64,000 nt of DNA from Skermanella aerolata KACC 11604 (GCF_000936425.1 NZ_AVFK01000031.1:1-64000); one strand, 5' to 3'. Positions 17,844 to 26,653 are shown, numbered from the stretch's first letter. Numbers and translations: made by a program. The notes: a model not told the origin generated them from the sequence alone.

Positions 17844-19298
17844 ATGTGCCAGGGCGACGACCGGAACTGTCCGGATTTCGAGGAGCATCGCCGGAGCTTT
17901 CTCAGCACCATGGATCATGAGCGGCGCTCGTTCCTGAAGAGCGCCTTCGCGGCGGCCGGCGGGGCAGGGGTATTGGGAGCGGGCGGGCTGTCGCTCGTGA
18001 CGCCGTCGATGGCGGCAGCCGCCCAGGCGCTCCAGCCGGAGCGGACCAACCACTACCACCTGCCGGCGACGGCGGAGACGGTCCATTGGGGCTATTTCAG
18101 CAAGTCGCTGCCGGCCAGGGTCGAGATCTCGCCCGGCGACTACGTCACGATCGAGGCGCTGACCCATCACGCCAACGACGACGCCGAACGGATGGTCAAG
18201 GGCGATCCCGGCGCCGAGAGCGTCTTTCACTGGAGCAAGGACAAGAAGAACGTGGACCGGCGCGGGGCCGGGCCGATGGATGCCTCCCTGTTCGGGCGGG
18301 GCGCCGGCGAGGGGTTGGGCGTCCATATTTGCACCGGGCCGGTGGCGATCCGGGGGGCGGAGCCGGGAGACGTGCTGGAAGTCCGTATCGTGGACATGAA
18401 GCCGCGCCCCAGCGCCAACCCGGAATTCGCCGGCAAGACCTTCGGCAGCAATGCCGCCGCGTGGTGGGGCTATCACTACAAGGACTTGCTGACCGAGCCG
18501 AAAGAGCGGGAAGTCGTCACGATCTACGAGATCGACGCGCGCGGCGAGCGGAACTGGGCCAAGGCGGTCTACAACTACCGCTGGACGCCGCAGACCGATC
18601 CGTTCGGCGTGGTCCACAAGATCATCGACTATCCCGGCGTGCCGGTCGATCACTCCACCATCACCAAGAACTTCGACGTGCTGAAGGGCATCCGCATCCC
18701 CGTCCGCCCGCATTTCGGCGTGCTGGCGGTGGCGCCGAAAGAGGCCGACATGGTGGACAGCATCCCGCCCGGCTATTTCGGCGGCAACATGGACAATTGG
18801 CGGCTCGGCAAAGGGGCCACGATGTATTACCCGGTGGCGGTTCCGGGAGCGATGTTCTCGGTCGGCGACCCGCACGCATCGCAGGGTGATTCCGAACTGT
18901 GCGGCACCGCGATCGAGTGCTCCTTCACCGGGACCTTCCAGTTCATCCTGCACAAATCAGCCGATCTGCGCGGCACCGCCCTGGAAGGGCTGGATTTCCC
19001 GATGCTGGAAACCGCCGACGACTGGGTCATGCACGGCTTCAGCTATCCCAACTACCTGGAGCAATTGGGCGACAAGGCGCAGTCGGCGATCTACGAGAAG
19101 TCGTCGGTCGATCTCGCGATGCGTGACGCCTTCCGCAAGATGCGGCAGTTCCTGATGAACGCCAAGGGCTTGAGCGAGGACGAGGCGGTGTCGCTGATGT
19201 CACTCGGGGTCGATTTCGGCATCACGCAGGTGGTGGACGGCAACTGGGGCGTCCATGCGATCATCAAGAAGGCGATCTTCTCCGGCGTCGAGAGCTGA
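17844..19298 (+). CDS. Tat-exported acetamidase/formamidase-family protein
   Basis: A 484-residue protein of the FmdA/AmdA fold. Enzymes of this family hydrolyse formamide or short amides, usually in the cytoplasm, but this one has a twin-arginine signal, HERRSFLKSAFAAAGGAG, followed by a hydrophobic stretch and a probable cleavage near SMAAAAQA. Core motifs include IEALTHHAND, GVHICTGPVAIRGAEPGD, PPGYFGGNMDNW and DPHASQGDSELCGTAIE. The ATG at 17844 has GGAGAAG upstream and adds a Cys-containing 22-residue leader with a second HRRSFL; the ATG at 17910 is the alternative start just before the second motif. The substrate is unproven. Confidence 0.85.
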   Translation: MCQGDDRNCPDFEEHRRSFLSTMDHERRSFLKSAFAAAGGAGVLGAGGLSLVTPSMAAAAQALQPERTNHYHLPATAETVHWGYFSKSLPARVEISPGDYVTIEALTHHANDDAERMVKGDPGAESVFHWSKDKKNVDRRGAGPMDASLFGRGAGEGLGVHICTGPVAIRGAEPGDVLEVRIVDMKPRPSANPEFAGKTFGSNAAAWWGYHYKDLLTEPKEREVVTIYEIDARGERNWAKAVYNYRWTPQTDPFGVVHKIIDYPGVPVDHSTITKNFDVLKGIRIPVRPHFGVLAVAPKEADMVDSIPPGYFGGNMDNWRLGKGATMYYPVAVPGAMFSVGDPHASQGDSELCGTAIECSFTGTFQFILHKSADLRGTALEGLDFPMLETADDWVMHGFSYPNYLEQLGDKAQSAIYEKSSVDLAMRDAFRKMRQFLMNAKGLSEDEAVSLMSLGVDFGITQVVDGNWGVHAIIKKAIFSGVES

Positions 19299-19427
19299 GC
19301 GAGGTCGAAGCGGGCGGTTGAGGCCGGAACGTCCTTCGGTGGCACCGTGTTGGCGGAATGGGCGGCCGGAAAAAGCCGTCCATTCTCCCGTCCATAACTC
19401 CCGTTCCGCAAATTGAGGAAAGATCCA

Positions 19428-20381
19428 ATGGAGAAGCGGCAGCTTGGCCGGTCCGGCCTTGAGGTGGTCCCGCTTTGTTTTGGCGGCAATGTGTTCGGCT
19501 GGACCATCGACCAGCCGACATCGCACCGCGTTCTGGACGCCTTCGTAGGCGAAGGCTTCAACTTCATCGATACGGCCGACATGTATTCCCGCTGGGCGCC
19601 GGGCAACAGCGGCGGCGAGTCCGAGACGATCATCGGCTCCTGGCTGAAGGGTCGGGGCGACCGCGACAACCTGGTGATCGCGACCAAGGTCGGGATGGAA
19701 ATGGGGCCGGGGAAAAAAGGGCTGGCGCCTGCCTATATCCGCGCCTCGGTCGAGGACTCGCTGCGCAGGCTCCAGACCGACTACATCGACCTCTACCAGT
19801 CCCACGCCGACGATCCGGACACGCCGTTCGAGGACGTGCTGGGGACGTATCAGGAGCTGATCGAGCAGGGAAAGGTGCGGGCGATCGGAGCGTCGAACAT
19901 CTCGGCGGCCCGCCTAAAGGAGGCTCTGGACGTCAGCGCCCGGACCGGACTGGTGCGTTACGAGAGCCTTCAGCCGGAATACAATTTGTTCGACCGCGCC
20001 GGGTACGAGGCCGAGCTTGAGCCGCTGTGCCGGGAGCACGGGCTTGGCGTCATCACCTACTATTCGCTGGCGAGCGGTTTCCTGTCCGGCAAGTACCGCA
20101 AGCCGGAGGATGCGTCCAGGAGCCCACGCGGCGAGGGCGTCGTGTCCAAGTACCTGAACGACAAGGGCCGCGCCATCCTGAAGGCGCTGGACGAGGTTGC
20201 GGCGCTGCATGACGCTACCCCGACGCAGGTCGCCTTGGCCTGGGTGATCGCCCGTCCCAGCGTCACCGCTCCGATCGCCAGCGCCACCAGCGTGGAGCAA
20301 CTGAAGGACTTCGCGGGGGCGGCGAAGCTGAAGCTGGACCAGGGATCGATCAGCCTTCTCGACGAGGCGGGCGGAGGCTGA
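19428..20381 (+). CDS. Aldo/keto reductase
   Basis: A 317-residue NADPH-dependent (beta/alpha)8 oxidoreductase. The catalytic tetrad is visible: Asp and Tyr in FIDTADMYS, Lys in IATKVG, His in YQSHADD. The C-terminal cofactor segment includes IASATSVEQLKD. The ATG at 19428 is preceded by GAGGAAAG. It lies 129 bp after the acetamidase-family gene. The coding end overlaps a GC-rich hairpin (20370-20391) that may end transcription. The physiological carbonyl substrate is unknown. Confidence 0.9.
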   Translation: MEKRQLGRSGLEVVPLCFGGNVFGWTIDQPTSHRVLDAFVGEGFNFIDTADMYSRWAPGNSGGESETIIGSWLKGRGDRDNLVIATKVGMEMGPGKKGLAPAYIRASVEDSLRRLQTDYIDLYQSHADDPDTPFEDVLGTYQELIEQGKVRAIGASNISAARLKEALDVSARTGLVRYESLQPEYNLFDRAGYEAELEPLCREHGLGVITYYSLASGFLSGKYRKPEDASRSPRGEGVVSKYLNDKGRAILKALDEVAALHDATPTQVALAWVIARPSVTAPIASATSVEQLKDFAGAAKLKLDQGSISLLDEAGGG

Positions 20382-20536
20382 CGCCTCCGCCGTTCCGCGC
20401 CGCTTCACAATGATCTCGGGCCTAAGGCCCGGAAGGGGTAAGCCGAATCCGGCAGGGATCGATAAGGACCTGTTAACCCGAAACATGGAAACACTGAGCG
20501 CTTTCCACCATGTTTCAGCAGACAGGACCGGACCCC

Positions 20537-21307
20537 GTGAAGACCCTTGCCGCGAAGTCCATGACACTCTTCATGCTGGCGATGCTTCCGGGCTGCGTTA
20601 CCGAAAGCGTCACCGACCACGCTTATTCCGCGATCCGCGACAGCGGCGTGTTCCAGGAGATGGCGGAGCGGACGGGCCTCGGCGCCTTGTCCGACACGGC
20701 GGCCGCTCGCCTGTCCGAAGCGATGGGGACCGATGACGTGCCGCTCGACACGGTCGGCGTTCCCCTGACGCAACTGGCGGGAGGAACCGTCACGGGACCG
20801 CGCCCGCCCGACCTTATCCGCGCCGCCTTGACGGAAATCGCGGCCGAACACGGTCCCGCCGTGGCGCGCCGAATGATGGTCAGCGCCTTCACGGGCGGAG
20901 CGGCCATGGTCACCGGACTTCCGTCCATGGCGACGGGCGCCGTCGATGCCCATGACAAGTTGGTTGCCGCCCAGGAAGCGCAAGTGTTGGTCGATGCGGC
21001 TTATGCGGCGGCGGAGGCTACCCGTGCCGAAACCGCGTTGGTGCCGGATGAGGACCGCCCAATAGAGGCTGCTGCCTTGCTGAAGCTGGCTGACGAACCG
21101 GCTGGAACTCGATTGATCTGGAACAATCCTGTGACAGGCGCTGCCGGGGCCGTCGAATTGGGCGACACCAAGGCTGGAGATGCCCGGCCGGGCGGCGTTT
21201 CGGTGGCCTGCCGTCCCGTTCTGCGGGAGTATGTGCGAGACACGGTGTCCAGAAACGGTCTTGGGACGATTTGCCGGGAAGGGTCGATATGGTATGATCT
21301 CAGTTGA
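20537..21307 (+). CDS. Predicted lipoprotein with RT0821/17-kDa surface-antigen-like C-terminus
   Basis: A 256-residue protein. Starting at the GTG at 20537 (AGGACC upstream) gives a lipoprotein signal, KTLAAKSMTLFMLAMLPGC, with lipobox LPGC. An in-frame ATG at 20510 would add nine residues. The middle is Ala-rich and helical. The end (WNNPVTGAAGAVELGDT, then VACRPVLREYV, then GTICREGSIWYDL) resembles the conserved tail of small outer-membrane surface antigens, which carry a WNNP-type turn and two cysteines. That assignment is by eye and moderate. It is convergent with the small gene ending at 21308. Confidence 0.65.
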   Translation: MKTLAAKSMTLFMLAMLPGCVTESVTDHAYSAIRDSGVFQEMAERTGLGALSDTAAARLSEAMGTDDVPLDTVGVPLTQLAGGTVTGPRPPDLIRAALTEIAAEHGPAVARRMMVSAFTGGAAMVTGLPSMATGAVDAHDKLVAAQEAQVLVDAAYAAAEATRAETALVPDEDRPIEAAALLKLADEPAGTRLIWNNPVTGAAGAVELGDTKAGDARPGGVSVACRPVLREYVRDTVSRNGLGTICREGSIWYDLS

Positions 21308-21547
21308 TCAGAGCAGGCGCTCGACCCGCTTCGGCGGAGCCGTCTTCTCGGCAACCATGACCGGGGGTGGTGAGGGTTTGTTCAGGGTGCGGTATTCGGA
21401 AACATCGACATGGACAGCCGTCGGCCAGGGATCTCCGAAACTCGTTCGTTCGACAGCACCGGCTCCATAGCCGATGATGCAGGCGAATAAGACAAGCAGC
21501 GCCTTGATGTGCCGCACTGATGCCGTTTCAGTCGTGTGAACGCTCAA
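21308..21547 (-). CDS. Small exported protein, unknown
   Basis: A 79-residue product from a TTG start preceded by GGGAGA. An internal GTG at 21517 would give a shorter form beginning RHIKALLVLFACIIGYGAGA, which is a convincing signal peptide or membrane anchor. The mature part is short, basic and proline-rich near the end (KPSPPPVMVAEKTAPPKRV). It abuts the lipoprotein gene tail to tail. I do not recognise it, and a chance reading frame remains possible. Confidence 0.4.
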   Translation of the reverse strand: MSVHTTETASVRHIKALLVLFACIIGYGAGAVERTSFGDPWPTAVHVDVSEYRTLNKPSPPPVMVAEKTAPPKRVERLL

Positions 21548-21805
21548 CGCTCGTCTCCCGCTTGATCCGGACTTGTCAGGTAAACAACTATCTGGCCGGT
21601 TCGTACCGAATCAAAAGAGTGGGAGCTTACGCGCTTATGGCAAGGTCTTACATATATAACGGGAGTCATAGTACGAGGAATTCATTGTTTTTGATCGGTT
21701 TATTCTACATCGTTTTGCCCCATCATCTTTTAAGTGTCAGAGCATTTATTTATAACTGAGTCAAAGCGATGCTTGGATGGTAGAAAAGTCGGCCGGAGAA
21801 GTGCC
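21548..21805. other. AT-rich intergenic region without a supported gene
   Basis: About 260 bp, clearly richer in A and T than its surroundings. Short open frames here lack ribosome binding sites. It probably holds the promoter of the PAS gene. Confidence 0.4.
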
Positions 21806-22354
21806 ATGCTGAGCATGTCTTCAGAGGAGAATTCCCGCTTGGCTGGAGTGTGGACGGGCCTTTCCGACAGGGACGTGAACGTACAGGCCCCACCTTGCTC
21901 GCCGCTTGTCCAAGAAGCCACCGCCTATTGGAACTTGAAGCGAGGAAGCCGGCGCATGCCGTCCCGGAAGGATATCGACCCGGTCGAAATCCCTCGTCTG
22001 CTGTCCTCCACGGCGCTGGTCGACGTCCTCCGCGATCCTTTGGACTTCCGCTTCCGACTGCTCGGCACCGCTATCGACAACATCACCACGAAGAACCTGC
22101 GCGGCGTCCGCTTTTCCGAACTTCCCTACTTGGTCGAAGGAAACAAGGGCTGGGCCGACTACGCCTATGTCGCCAATACGGGAAAGCCGCTGACGACCGA
22201 TCGGCCCTATGTGGGCAAGAGCAAAATGGTGGTCAGGCTGACCGACTCCCTGTTTCCGCTCTCCGACGATGGGGAAACGGTGAATATGGTCTGGAGCTTC
22301 CTGGACATCTGGTGGGTGCCGTTGCGCGAGCGGTCTTGGAACGGGGTCGTTTGA
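21806..22354 (+). CDS. PAS_5-type PAS domain protein
   Basis: A 182-residue cytoplasmic protein made almost entirely of one PAS_5 (DUF1457-type) domain. The family pattern is visible: ATAYWNLKRGSRRMPSRKDI, DPVEIPRLL, DVLRDPLDFRFRLLGTAID, then ERPY-like DRPYVGKSKMVVR and LFPLSDDGE. Such single-domain proteins are numerous in Rhodospirillales and have no output domain; their ligands and partners are mostly unknown. The ATG at 21806 has GGAGAAG 6 nt upstream. A terminator follows. Confidence 0.82.
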   Translation: MLSMSSEENSRLAGVWTGLSDRDVNVQAPPCSPLVQEATAYWNLKRGSRRMPSRKDIDPVEIPRLLSSTALVDVLRDPLDFRFRLLGTAIDNITTKNLRGVRFSELPYLVEGNKGWADYAYVANTGKPLTTDRPYVGKSKMVVRLTDSLFPLSDDGETVNMVWSFLDIWWVPLRERSWNGVV

Positions 22355-22383
22355 CGTTCGTTCAGGACATCGAAGGTAAAAAG

Positions 22384-22416
22384 AAGCCCCGCAGCGGACA
22401 GCGCGCGGGGCTTTGA
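22384..22416 (+). terminator. Terminator after the PAS gene
   Basis: AAGCCCCGC (22384-22392) pairs with GCGGGGCTT (22405-22413), 30 nt after the stop. The T-run is short. Confidence 0.65.
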
Positions 22417-22503
22417 AGTTTACAAGGAAGAAAACGCACCGAGAAGGGCGCAAGGGAAGTTTTAAGCCAAGAAGCTTTCAATTTCGTTAACCATAAGATT
22501 TAT

Positions 22504-23292
22504 TTAGCCAGGAAATCCCAAAACCCTATTCGGCAGGCTGGCGACGAAGTGGGCGATCGCGGCGGCGACCGGATCGGGCTGGTCGCGCCAGGGCGTGTGG
22601 CGGCAGTCGGCAAGGTCCTGCCGCTCGAACGGGCCTGTCACCTGACGCTCTATCGCGTCGATCTGGGCCAGAGTCGCGTATTCATCGTCCACGCCCTGGA
22701 TAGCGAGCAGGGGACAGCGGATGCTGGGAAGGTACTCTTCGATGTTCCAGGCGCGGAACTCAGGCGAAAGCCAGGCTTCGTTCCAGCCCCGGAACGCTCC
22801 CTCCGGATCGGTGTGGTAGCGGGCCAGCGCCCGCGCCAGACCGCCTTCCTTCCAGGCGGTTGCAGCCTTTTCGATCCCCGCGATGGTGATGTCCTCGACG
22901 AAGACATGCGGGGCCATGACCACCGCGCCGCGCACCGGAACGACGCCGGCTCCCGCCGCCAGCAAGGCGATGGAAGCGCCGTCGCTGTGGCCGATCAGGA
23001 TGGGATCGGCGACGCCGCAGGCGTCCAGCACCGCCGGCAGCACCTCCAGCGCTTCATGATGCAGGTATCGGAGCGGCCGCTTTCCCGTCAGCGGATCGGA
23101 CCGGCCATAGCCGTGGCGGGAATAGACCAGTGCTGGAAGCCCCGTCGCTTCCGCGATCCTGCCGGGGAAATCGCGCCACAGCTCGATCGAGCCCAGGCCT
23201 TCATGAAGGAACACCAGTACCGGCCCGGAACCGTCCCGTAGCCCGATCCACTTGGTGTCGAGCCGGCGGCCGGCGGCGATGATGAACGTCAT
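22504..23292 (-). CDS. Alpha/beta hydrolase
   Basis: A 262-residue alpha/beta-hydrolase. An oxyanion-type LVFLHEGLGSIELWRDFP lies near the N-terminus. The nucleophile elbow is GHSDGAS, the acid is likely Asp in QGVDDEYATL, and the histidine is in DCRHTPWRD near the C-terminus. The ATG at 23292 is chosen (GGAG upstream); the reading frame stays open far upstream but there it lies antiparallel to no motif and overlaps the kinase gene. It starts 38 bp after the kinase-phosphatase stop and may be cotranscribed with it. The substrate is unknown. Confidence 0.85.
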   Translation of the reverse strand: MTFIIAAGRRLDTKWIGLRDGSGPVLVFLHEGLGSIELWRDFPGRIAEATGLPALVYSRHGYGRSDPLTGKRPLRYLHHEALEVLPAVLDACGVADPILIGHSDGASIALLAAGAGVVPVRGAVVMAPHVFVEDITIAGIEKAATAWKEGGLARALARYHTDPEGAFRGWNEAWLSPEFRAWNIEEYLPSIRCPLLAIQGVDDEYATLAQIDAIERQVTGPFERQDLADCRHTPWRDQPDPVAAAIAHFVASLPNRVLGFPG

Positions 23293-23330
23293 GGGGCGGG
23301 CTCCGGTGGTTTGCGGCGGCGTCACCCTGT

Positions 23331-25049
23331 CTAGAGATTGGTCAGAAGCAGTGTCAATGCCAGCATGGCCGAGACGATCTGCCAGAACCGGACCGGATCG
23401 CGCTCGTAGAAAGGTACCCGGCGCGGGCTGACCGACTCGCCACGCTCCAGGCCGTTCTCCAGTTCCATCGCGAACTCGATGGCGTCGGCCATCCTCTCCT
23501 TGCGGTCGGCGGCAACGGCGCGCTCCAGCATCGCCTCCAGCCAGCCGGGCAGGTCGGGGCGGTAGCGCGACAGCGGGACGGGCTTGCCGAAGCGGGGATG
23601 GCTGAACGGCTCGATCTCGCCATAGGGGTAGCGGTCGGTGAAGGCCCGGTAGACCGTGACGCCCAGGGCATAGACGTCGCTCAGCTCGTCGCCGGGTTGG
23701 CCGGCGAGCAGTTCGGGCGCCATGTAGCTGGGCGTACCCGGAGTGTCGGGAGCCGGGAAGTCTTCCACCCGAGGTAGCCGGACCACCCCCAGGTCGATCA
23801 GGCGGAGGCCGCCGCTGCTCTCCAGGATCACGTTGTCCGGCTTGATGTCGCGGTGGACTATGCCGGCCCGGTGCAGGGCTGCGACAGCCTTGGCGATGCG
23901 GGTGGCGATCCCGGCGCCTTCGCGCAGGGTCAGGCGCGGCTTTCGTCCAAGCCGCCGTTCCAGCGTCTCGCCCTCGTAGAACGGCATGACCGAGTAGAGG
24001 CAGGTCTGATGTTCGGGCGGCACCTCGATCACTGCGCCGACCCAGGGGTTGTGGATGCGCGTCGCGACCCAGGCTTCGCGGACGAAGGCCAGATGATAGG
24101 TCTTTTCCGTGGCGACGGTGGGCTGGGGAAACTTGACGACGACCGGCCTGTCGCCGTCGGTCGTATCGGCCGCCTTGAACAGCCTGCTGTAGCGCCCGTC
24201 GGACAGCACGCCGTCGAGCCGGAAGCCATCGACGGTTTCGCCGGCCTTGGGCGCCGGGTCGCGGATCGGCAGGGCACTGATCGCGGGGGCCAGATCGGTA
24301 TGCTCGACGGCGGGCAGGGCTATCACGTCGATCACGACGGCGGTAGCATTGTCGTGGCTGCCGGCGTCCAGGGCGGCGGCGACGATCTCCCTGGCCGCTT
24401 CCTCCGGCGCGGAGCGGCGCAGCAGCAGGTCGCGGAGGCGGCTCTTTCCCAGCGTGCCATGGACTCCGTCGGAGCACAGCAGGAAGCGGTCATGCGGCCG
24501 CAGCGGTTCGGCCACGTGGTCTAGCCGGACGAATGGCTCGATCCCGACCGCCCGGAACAGCACGTGGTTGAGGTCGGGCTGCTTGAGCGTGTGGTCCTCG
24601 GTCAGCAGCGTCAGTTGACTGTCGCTCAGCCGGTAGGCGCGGCTGTCGCCGACATGGAAGACATGGACCTTGCGGCCCAGCAGGATCAGGGAGGTGAAGG
24701 TGCAGGCGGCGTTTTCCAGAAGGGCGTCGGTGCGCCCCATCTTGTGGAGCCAGCCGTTGAAGGCGTCGATGGAACTTGCGGCGGCATGCTGGACGCCGAC
24801 AGTCTCCGGCTGGGCGTAGTAGGCGTCGATGAAGCTGCGGACCGCCAGTTCCGCCGCGACCCTGCCGCCCTTGGAGCCGCCGACGCCATCGGCCACCGCC
24901 GCCACGATGCCCTGGGTCGCCTGCTGGCCCGGCGTGCCGAGCCAGATGCCGGCGTAATCCTCGTTGCGGGGGCGGCGGCCCTGCTCGCTGGCAAGGCCGT
25001 ACTGAATCTGGATGCGCGTCGGGGGCGAGGTTGCGGTCCGATCAGCCAT
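23331..25049 (-). CDS. PP2C phosphatase / serine-threonine kinase fusion, membrane anchored
   Basis: A 572-residue protein with two opposed enzyme domains. The N-terminal half is a PP2C phosphatase with metal-binding motifs RPRNEDYAG, VADGVGGSKGG, CSDGVHGTL and SHDNATAVVI. The second half is a Hanks-type kinase with HRDIKPDN, DLGVVR in place of DFG, and PSYMAPELL. A final hydrophobic segment (IVSAMLALTLLLTNL) anchors the C-terminus. The ATG at 25049 overlaps the stop of the upstream gene by 8 nt. This pair of genes commonly accompanies nitrate assimilation genes in alphaproteobacteria; here it is divergent from narK. A role in nitrogen signalling is inferred. Confidence 0.88.
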   Translation of the reverse strand: MADRTATSPPTRIQIQYGLASEQGRRPRNEDYAGIWLGTPGQQATQGIVAAVADGVGGSKGGRVAAELAVRSFIDAYYAQPETVGVQHAAASSIDAFNGWLHKMGRTDALLENAACTFTSLILLGRKVHVFHVGDSRAYRLSDSQLTLLTEDHTLKQPDLNHVLFRAVGIEPFVRLDHVAEPLRPHDRFLLCSDGVHGTLGKSRLRDLLLRRSAPEEAAREIVAAALDAGSHDNATAVVIDVIALPAVEHTDLAPAISALPIRDPAPKAGETVDGFRLDGVLSDGRYSRLFKAADTTDGDRPVVVKFPQPTVATEKTYHLAFVREAWVATRIHNPWVGAVIEVPPEHQTCLYSVMPFYEGETLERRLGRKPRLTLREGAGIATRIAKAVAALHRAGIVHRDIKPDNVILESSGGLRLIDLGVVRLPRVEDFPAPDTPGTPSYMAPELLAGQPGDELSDVYALGVTVYRAFTDRYPYGEIEPFSHPRFGKPVPLSRYRPDLPGWLEAMLERAVAADRKERMADAIEFAMELENGLERGESVSPRRVPFYERDPVRFWQIVSAMLALTLLLTNL

Positions 25050-26043
25050 CAATGCTTGGACGCGCTTGCCAGAGCTGTTCGGCCATGGCTTCCGCATCCG
25101 CTGTCGTGGACGCCCGGCCCAGCACCTTCAGCGCGACTGCCGCCGTAGCGATCACGGCGTTCTCCGCCACCGGGTTGTCCAGCTCTCCGGCCCAGAGCAG
25201 GGCGGGGAAACGCGGGTCCAGGTCTTCGGCGCGCCATTGGTAGGTCGCCTCCAGCCGCTCGGCGAAGCGCGGCGGCCACTGCTCCTCGGCGGTTTCGCCG
25301 TCCGTCACCAGCGCCACCGTGCATTCCTTCATGGGGGAGCGCTGGGCTTCGCCGCCGATGCCTTTGAAGATCGCCGCGCGAGGCTGGCCCAGGCGGATAG
25401 CGATTTCCTGGTGGAGCGGGCGGTAGGGCGGGTGGAAGACGCTCTGGATCTGCGCCGGGGCGTTGAGCGGGTTGATGTCGCGGGCGAAGGTGTTGACCGC
25501 CGTGCGGACGCCCAGCAGCGGACGGAGTTGGAACAGCCGCTCGAGTTCCGGGCAGAAGTCCTGGAGCCTGATATAGGCGAAGTTGCCGGCGCGCAGGTTG
25601 CGGGCCGCCTCGGTCAGCGATGTGCAGGGGCGGATGCCCAGCTTATCGAGTGCGGCCGGCGTCGGCGCGAAGCCCTCGCTGCCGCCGTCGATGCCGTGCA
25701 TCAGCACCTTGACGCCGTTGGCGGCCAGCAGCAGGGCCGACAACACGAACCAAGGCTGCTGCCGGTGCCGGTCGGCATAGGACGGCCAGTCGAGATCGGG
25801 CACGATGGTATCGTCGGGCTTGGCCAGCACCGACTGCGCGGCGCGGACGAAGCCCGCGAGTTCGGCCCCGGTTTCGCCCTTGCGGCGGAGCAGCAGCAGG
25901 AACGAGCCGAGTTGGATCGGATCGACGTCGCCGCGCAGCACCATCGCCATGGCGGCTTCCGCTTCGTCCTCCTCAAGGTCCCGGAACAGCTTGGGTCCCT
26001 TACCCAATGCCCTCAGATACTGGGCGAATGGATGTTCCTGCAT
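25042..26043 (-). CDS. TrpD2-like glycosyl/phosphoribosyltransferase-family protein
   Basis: A 333-residue relative of anthranilate phosphoribosyltransferase (YbiB/TrpD2 group). The N-terminal helical domain includes LEEDEAEAAMAMVLRGDVDP and LGSFLLLLRRKGET. The catalytic-domain equivalents include VLMHGIDGGSEGF, where TrpD would have its pyrophosphate-binding GTGGD loop, so anthranilate transferase activity is unlikely. Close relatives bind nucleic acid. The ATG at 26043 gives the usual EHPFAQYLRALGKG start. It is translationally coupled to the phosphatase-kinase gene and divergent from the nitrate operon. Confidence 0.8.
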   Translation of the reverse strand: MQEHPFAQYLRALGKGPKLFRDLEEDEAEAAMAMVLRGDVDPIQLGSFLLLLRRKGETGAELAGFVRAAQSVLAKPDDTIVPDLDWPSYADRHRQQPWFVLSALLLAANGVKVLMHGIDGGSEGFAPTPAALDKLGIRPCTSLTEAARNLRAGNFAYIRLQDFCPELERLFQLRPLLGVRTAVNTFARDINPLNAPAQIQSVFHPPYRPLHQEIAIRLGQPRAAIFKGIGGEAQRSPMKECTVALVTDGETAEEQWPPRFAERLEATYQWRAEDLDPRFPALLWAGELDNPVAENAVIATAAVALKVLGRASTTADAEAMAEQLWQARPSIDG

Positions 26044-26220
26044 GACGGCTCGCTCTTTTTTCCGAAGTTCCAGGTGCGGACTGTATCGCAGCAATGATTG
26101 CGCCGCAGCATCTTATGGCGCGTCTCGTTCCCCAACCAAGTGGTCGCAACGAGCCGGTTCGCAACTCCGTTGGTGCCTGTGAGACCAGAGCCGGAAAGTT
26201 CTGACTTGTCGGCGCGTCGG

Positions 26221-26279
26221 TGTTGGGCCACGGCCCAACCTACAGGCTCCTGCTTCGTAGGTTGCGCCGTGGCCCAACA
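26221..26279. repeat. REP/BIME family A, copy 1
   Basis: Two inverted REP-like arms (26221-26243 and 26257-26279) are separated by 13 bp. Each arm is CTAC/GTAG at the inner foot plus a small palindrome, TTGGGCC-N2-GGCCCAA. The right arm has one mismatch (GTTGCGCC). It is the same family as the copy at 48291-48352. It lies in the divergent region upstream of the TrpD2-like gene. Confidence 0.8.
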
Positions 26280-26320
26280 GCCCGGCTCGGGCTTGAAACT
26301 TTCAGCGAGGGAGACGGCAC

Positions 26321-26530
26321 ATGGCCGAGGACAACCAGGATCAGGCGCGCGAGATGGCCGAGGAAGGCCTGAAGAAGGCAAAAAGCGGTGCGACAGGCGG
26401 CGAGGGGCGCGAGTTGATCGAAGAGGCCAAGCGGCTCGACCATGACGCGGTCGCCGGGATAGCACCAGAGAGCGAGGATGCCGACCGTGACGACCCGACT
26501 GCCGTGCAGCCCGATAAGCCCAAGGAATAA
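26321..26530 (+). CDS. Small acidic hypothetical protein
   Basis: A 69-residue, highly charged and probably disordered protein (MAEDNQDQAREMAEEGLKKA at the start, DADRDDPTAVQPDKPKE at the end). GAGGGAGACGG 6-8 nt before the ATG is a strong ribosome binding site, and a hairpin plus T-run lies downstream, so a real small gene is likely. I do not recognise a family. Confidence 0.6.
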   Translation: MAEDNQDQAREMAEEGLKKAKSGATGGEGRELIEEAKRLDHDAVAGIAPESEDADRDDPTAVQPDKPKE

Positions 26531-26568
26531 ACAGACTGCCCTGTCTTTGACGGAATGATCATATTGCG

Positions 26569-26653
26569 GGCAGCCCTGTGGCTGCCTGCTCGTGCCATTA
26601 CCGCCTTACCACCGGCCGCACCAGCCATCGACCATGGCCGGTGCAGCCTTTTT
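26569..26653 (+). terminator. Tandem hairpins ending the small acidic gene
   Basis: The first hairpin is GGCAGCC-CTGT-GGCTGCC (26569-26586). The second pairs CACCGGCC (26610-26617) with GGCCGGTG (26636-26643), followed by CAGCC and T5 (26649-26653). GGCTGC of the first can alternatively pair with GCAGCC after the second. Both lie upstream of the sigma-54 promoter, so they most likely end transcription from the left. Confidence 0.55.

Noticed and set aside
21520-21759. A 79-codon plus-strand frame in the AT-rich gap before the PAS gene
   Set aside because: No ribosome binding site and it overlaps the 5' end of the minus-strand small gene; better explained as intergenic sequence.
23293-24477. 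A long upstream extension of the hydrolase reading frame across the kinase gene
   Set aside because: Only the part from 23292 down has hydrolase motifs; the upstream part is an alternative frame of the kinase-phosphatase with no motif.
26569-26653. ANTAR/NasT-type antitermination leader of the nitrate operon
   Set aside because: The hairpins lie upstream of the sigma-54 promoter and their loops lack the A1/G4 hexaloop pattern.
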